Positions 57,047 through 60,673 of a stretch of DNA of 60,673 nucleotides are shown here, piece after piece. Every line of letters starts with the position of its first letter. Position 1 is the stretch's first letter. A program made the position numbers and the translations under genes. Origin of the DNA: Stenotrophomonas cyclobalanopsidis (lineage in GTDB: Bacteria; Pseudomonadota; Gammaproteobacteria; Xanthomonadales; Xanthomonadaceae); assembly GCF_008710035.1 (NCBI RefSeq), contig NZ_VYKI01000005.1:123640-184312 (forward strand). Reading direction: 5' to 3'. The notes beneath the pieces were generated by a model. The model was not told where the DNA came from, ran no database searches, and worked only from the letters and a program-made list of their open reading frames with translations.

Positions 57047-58456
57047 ATGAAGGCTGCACTTTCGACCCAGCTGGGCCAGACGCTTCACCTCACGCCGCAG
57101 CTGCTGCAGTCGATCCGTCTGCTGCAGCTGGACGGCCTGCACCTGGAACAGGAAATCCAGCGCCTGCTGGATTCCAACCCGCTGCTGGAAATCGAGGACG
57201 CCGAGGCACCGGCGGCCGATGCTACCGACGCCAGCGCCACTACCCTGGAAACGGCCGCCTTCGATGAGCTGCCCGAGTCCTCGATGTGGGACGTGGCCGG
57301 CAGCAGCTGGCAGGACGGCGACGACGATCGCATGGCACGCATCGCCGCTGGCGAGTCCACCGACCCGCAGCTGCGCGTGCTGCAGCGCTTGGCGCTGGAT
57401 CTGGACGAGCGCGAGCTGGCCGTGGCCGCCTTCTGGCTGGAACACTGCGACGAGGCCGGTTACCTGCAGGCGCCGCTGGACCAGCTGCAGCTGCTGGCCA
57501 GCGCCCAGTTCGACATCGACGCCGCGGGCGTGGAAGCCATCCGCCAGCAGCTGCTGCACGGTGAACCTGCCGGCATGGCCGCACAGAACCTGCGCGAAGG
57601 CCTGCTGGCCCAGCTCTACAGCCTGCACGGCGTGGTTCCGGCCCGGCACCTGGCCGCGCGCATCCTGGAAGGGACGCTGGAGGACCTGGCCGCACATGAC
57701 TACCCCGCGCTGGCCCGCCAGCACGACGCCGAAGTGGATGACGTGCGCGAGGCCGTGCGCCTGATCCTGTCGCTGCAGCCGCGCCCGGGCGACAACCTGC
57801 TGCCCGAGCGCAACGCGGTGGTGGTGCCGGACGTGGTCGCCTGGCACGCCGACGAGCAGTGGAAGGTCGCGCTGAATCCGGCCACGAGCCGCCGCGTCTC
57901 GATCAACAGCCAGTACGAACAGGCCCTGGCCGAAACCAGCGACGCCGCCCCGGCCCTGCGCGAGATGCTGCAGGAGGCGCGCTGGTTCAGCCGCGGCCTG
58001 TCGATGCGCTACGACACCCTGCTGCGCACCGCGCGGGTGATCGTCGAGCGCCAGGCCGCGTTCCTGGTGCGTGGCGAGGAAGCCATGGCCCCGCTGACCC
58101 TGAAGGAAGTGGCCGAAAAGATCGGCATGCACGAATCCACGGTGTCGCGCATCACGACCGGCAAGTTCCTGCAGACCCCGCGCGGCACCTTCGAACTGAA
58201 GCATTTCTTCGCGGTGCGCCTGGAAGGTGCCAGCGTGTCCGGCCAGGCCGTCAAGGCCATGGTCCGCCGCCTGATCGACGCCGAACCGGCCGGCCGCCCG
58301 CTGGCCGACGAGGCCATTGCGGGACTGCTGTCACGCCAGGGGGTGAACATTGCCCGCCGAACCGTCGCAAAATACCGCGAACAACTGGATATCGCCCCGG
58401 CCCGTGAACGGCGCCGGCTCAGCGCCAGGCAACCACAGCTGGCCCGAGTGGGCTGA
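57047..58456 (+). CDS. rpoN: RNA polymerase sigma-54 factor
   Basis: A 469-residue sigma-54. Region I is Leu/Gln-rich (QLGQTLHLTPQLLQSIRLLQ), region II acidic (EIEDAEA to about 110), then the core-binding domain (about 115-320), the HTH (KEVAEKIGMHESTVSRITTG) and the RpoN box ARRTVAKYRE (436-445). Lying inside the flagellar cluster next to fleQ, it is the probable flagellar rpoN copy; Xanthomonadaceae often carry a second rpoN elsewhere. Confidence 0.96.
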   Translation: MKAALSTQLGQTLHLTPQLLQSIRLLQLDGLHLEQEIQRLLDSNPLLEIEDAEAPAADATDASATTLETAAFDELPESSMWDVAGSSWQDGDDDRMARIAAGESTDPQLRVLQRLALDLDERELAVAAFWLEHCDEAGYLQAPLDQLQLLASAQFDIDAAGVEAIRQQLLHGEPAGMAAQNLREGLLAQLYSLHGVVPARHLAARILEGTLEDLAAHDYPALARQHDAEVDDVREAVRLILSLQPRPGDNLLPERNAVVVPDVVAWHADEQWKVALNPATSRRVSINSQYEQALAETSDAAPALREMLQEARWFSRGLSMRYDTLLRTARVIVERQAAFLVRGEEAMAPLTLKEVAEKIGMHESTVSRITTGKFLQTPRGTFELKHFFAVRLEGASVSGQAVKAMVRRLIDAEPAGRPLADEAIAGLLSRQGVNIARRTVAKYREQLDIAPARERRRLSARQPQLARVG

Positions 58457-58470
58457 AAAGGATGTTGGAC

Positions 58471-58844
58471 ATGAACAAGCTCACAGTGCTGCTGGTCGAC
58501 GACCATGAGGGTTTCATCAACGCGGCGATGCGTCACTTCCGCAAGATCGACTGGCTGCAGATCGTCGGCAGCGCCGGCAACGGCCTGGAAGCCATCGAGC
58601 GCTCCGAATCGCTGCGCCCGCAGGTGGTGCTGATGGACCTGGCGATGCCGGAAATGGGCGGCCTGCAGGCCACCCGTCTGATCAAGTCGCAGGATGATGC
58701 CCCGTACATCGTGATCGCCAGCCACTTCGACGACGTCGAGCACCGCGAGCATGCGCTGCGTGCCGGCGCCGACAATTTCGTCAGCAAGTTGTCGTACATC
58801 CAGGAAGTCATGCCGATCCTGGAAGGCCTCAGGGAGGATCGATC

Positions 58845-58848
<4 letters not shown>
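58471..58848 (+). CDS. Single-domain response regulator
   Basis: A 125-residue receiver with no output domain: VDDHEG acidic pair, phospho-acceptor Asp56 ([11 protein letters not shown]), Ser/Thr position in VIASHFDD and Lys in FVSKLSY. The ATG at 58471 has AAGGA at proper spacing; ATG 58462 would overlap that site. It lies between rpoN and fleQ and overlaps fleQ as GTGA, so it probably modulates the FleQ/RpoN step or a kinase by protein contact. Confidence 0.87.
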
Positions 58849-60332
<1,484 letters not shown>

Positions 60333-60359
60333 GCAGCCTGACCCGCATGAAGGAGGCAC

Positions 60360-60391
60360 GAACGCCTGGGCTTGCCCGGGCGTTCTTTTTT
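60360..60391 (+). terminator. fleQ terminator
   Basis: Stem GAACGCCTGGG / CCCGGGCGTTC (one G-U) with a CTTG loop, followed by six T. Confidence 0.88.
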
Positions 60392-60673
60392 CTGGCGCCG
60401 CTGCATGCGTAGATCCACGCCGCACGTGGATGGGAGAACACGAGCTGACCGCGGCAGCGCCAGATTTCCGGCCACCCAGCCCTGCAGCCCCAGGCCAAAA
60501 AACCGACGCCGGTGAAATGACGCATCCGCCGGGGCCAGACCCCGTGCCGACCAACGGTCGGCACCCACCAACAGCAGCAAGCTGACCAACGGTCGGCACC
60601 CACCCTCATCAGAAGCACCACCATCAGCAGCAGGTTCCAACAGATCGCGGAAATCTGTCGAAGGTGGGGTGGG
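60392..60673. repeat. SMAG-type repeats at the right end
   Basis: A GTAGATCCAC..GTGGAT copy (60409-60431), and two GTCGGCAC-class copies (60544-60568 and about 60582-60604) behind a GGGGCCAGACCCC core (about 60531-60543). No gene is supported in this end stretch of about 280 bases. Confidence 0.75.

Overview
The window is a high-GC gammaproteobacterial chromosome segment that I assign to Stenotrophomonas, most likely the S. maltophilia complex. The grounds are GC-rich codon use, dozens of short GTAG-flanked palindromes of the SMAG type in almost every intergenic gap, and gene order typical of Xanthomonadaceae (ftsK-lolA-rarA, aat-infA-clpA-clpS, and an flg-fliC-fliD-fliS-rpoN-fleQ flagellar block). 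I saw no tRNA, rRNA, CRISPR array, prophage or IS transposase. Everything rests on reading the sequence; no database search was run.

Layout. (1) 1-411: no gene; an 18-C homopolymer, a possible short structured RNA with its own promoter and terminator on the minus strand, and two related dyad repeats. (2) 412-6.7 kb, minus strand: an apparently Fur-controlled iron/haem block made of a siderophore-esterase-like hydrolase, a YncE-like beta-propeller and the three-part ABC importer hmuTUV, followed by a separate exported protein of unknown function. (3) 6.8-14 kb, minus strand: DUF805 protein, rarA, lolA, a DUF3857/transglutaminase-like protein and ftsK. (4) 14-24 kb: trxB, a GNAT-like protein, aat, infA, a small exported protein, clpA and clpS, a YbjN-like protein, then a coupled Nudix-mnmA-hflD operon. 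The protein-degradation genes aat, clpS and clpA lie together, and aat, clpS and rarA appear to be leaderless.

(5) 24-35 kb: signalling. A chemoreceptor without a ligand-binding domain, three small uncharacterised genes (one of lower GC), then a PAS-GGDEF-EAL protein, a PAS histidine kinase, a degenerate GGDEF-EAL protein with a C-terminal receiver, and a second PAS histidine kinase. (6) 35-60.3 kb: flagellar genes. flgN, flgM and flgA on the minus strand; cheV, flgBCDEF, flgGHIJKL, three tandem flagellins, fliD, fliS, a fliT-like gene, a PilZ-like gene, a NarL-type regulator, rpoN, a single-domain receiver and fleQ on the plus strand.

How it fits together. RpoN and a FleQ-type activator are encoded at the right end. 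Good sigma-54 promoters (TGGCACG-N4-TTGCA) precede flgA, flgB and flgG, and one with a single mismatch precedes fliD. Sigma-28 (FliA)-like promoters precede flgM, the first flagellin, fliD, fliS, cheV, the chemoreceptor and probably the PAS-GGDEF-EAL gene. The window therefore holds a class 2/class 3 flagellar hierarchy wired to chemotaxis and cyclic-di-GMP; fliA itself is not in the window.
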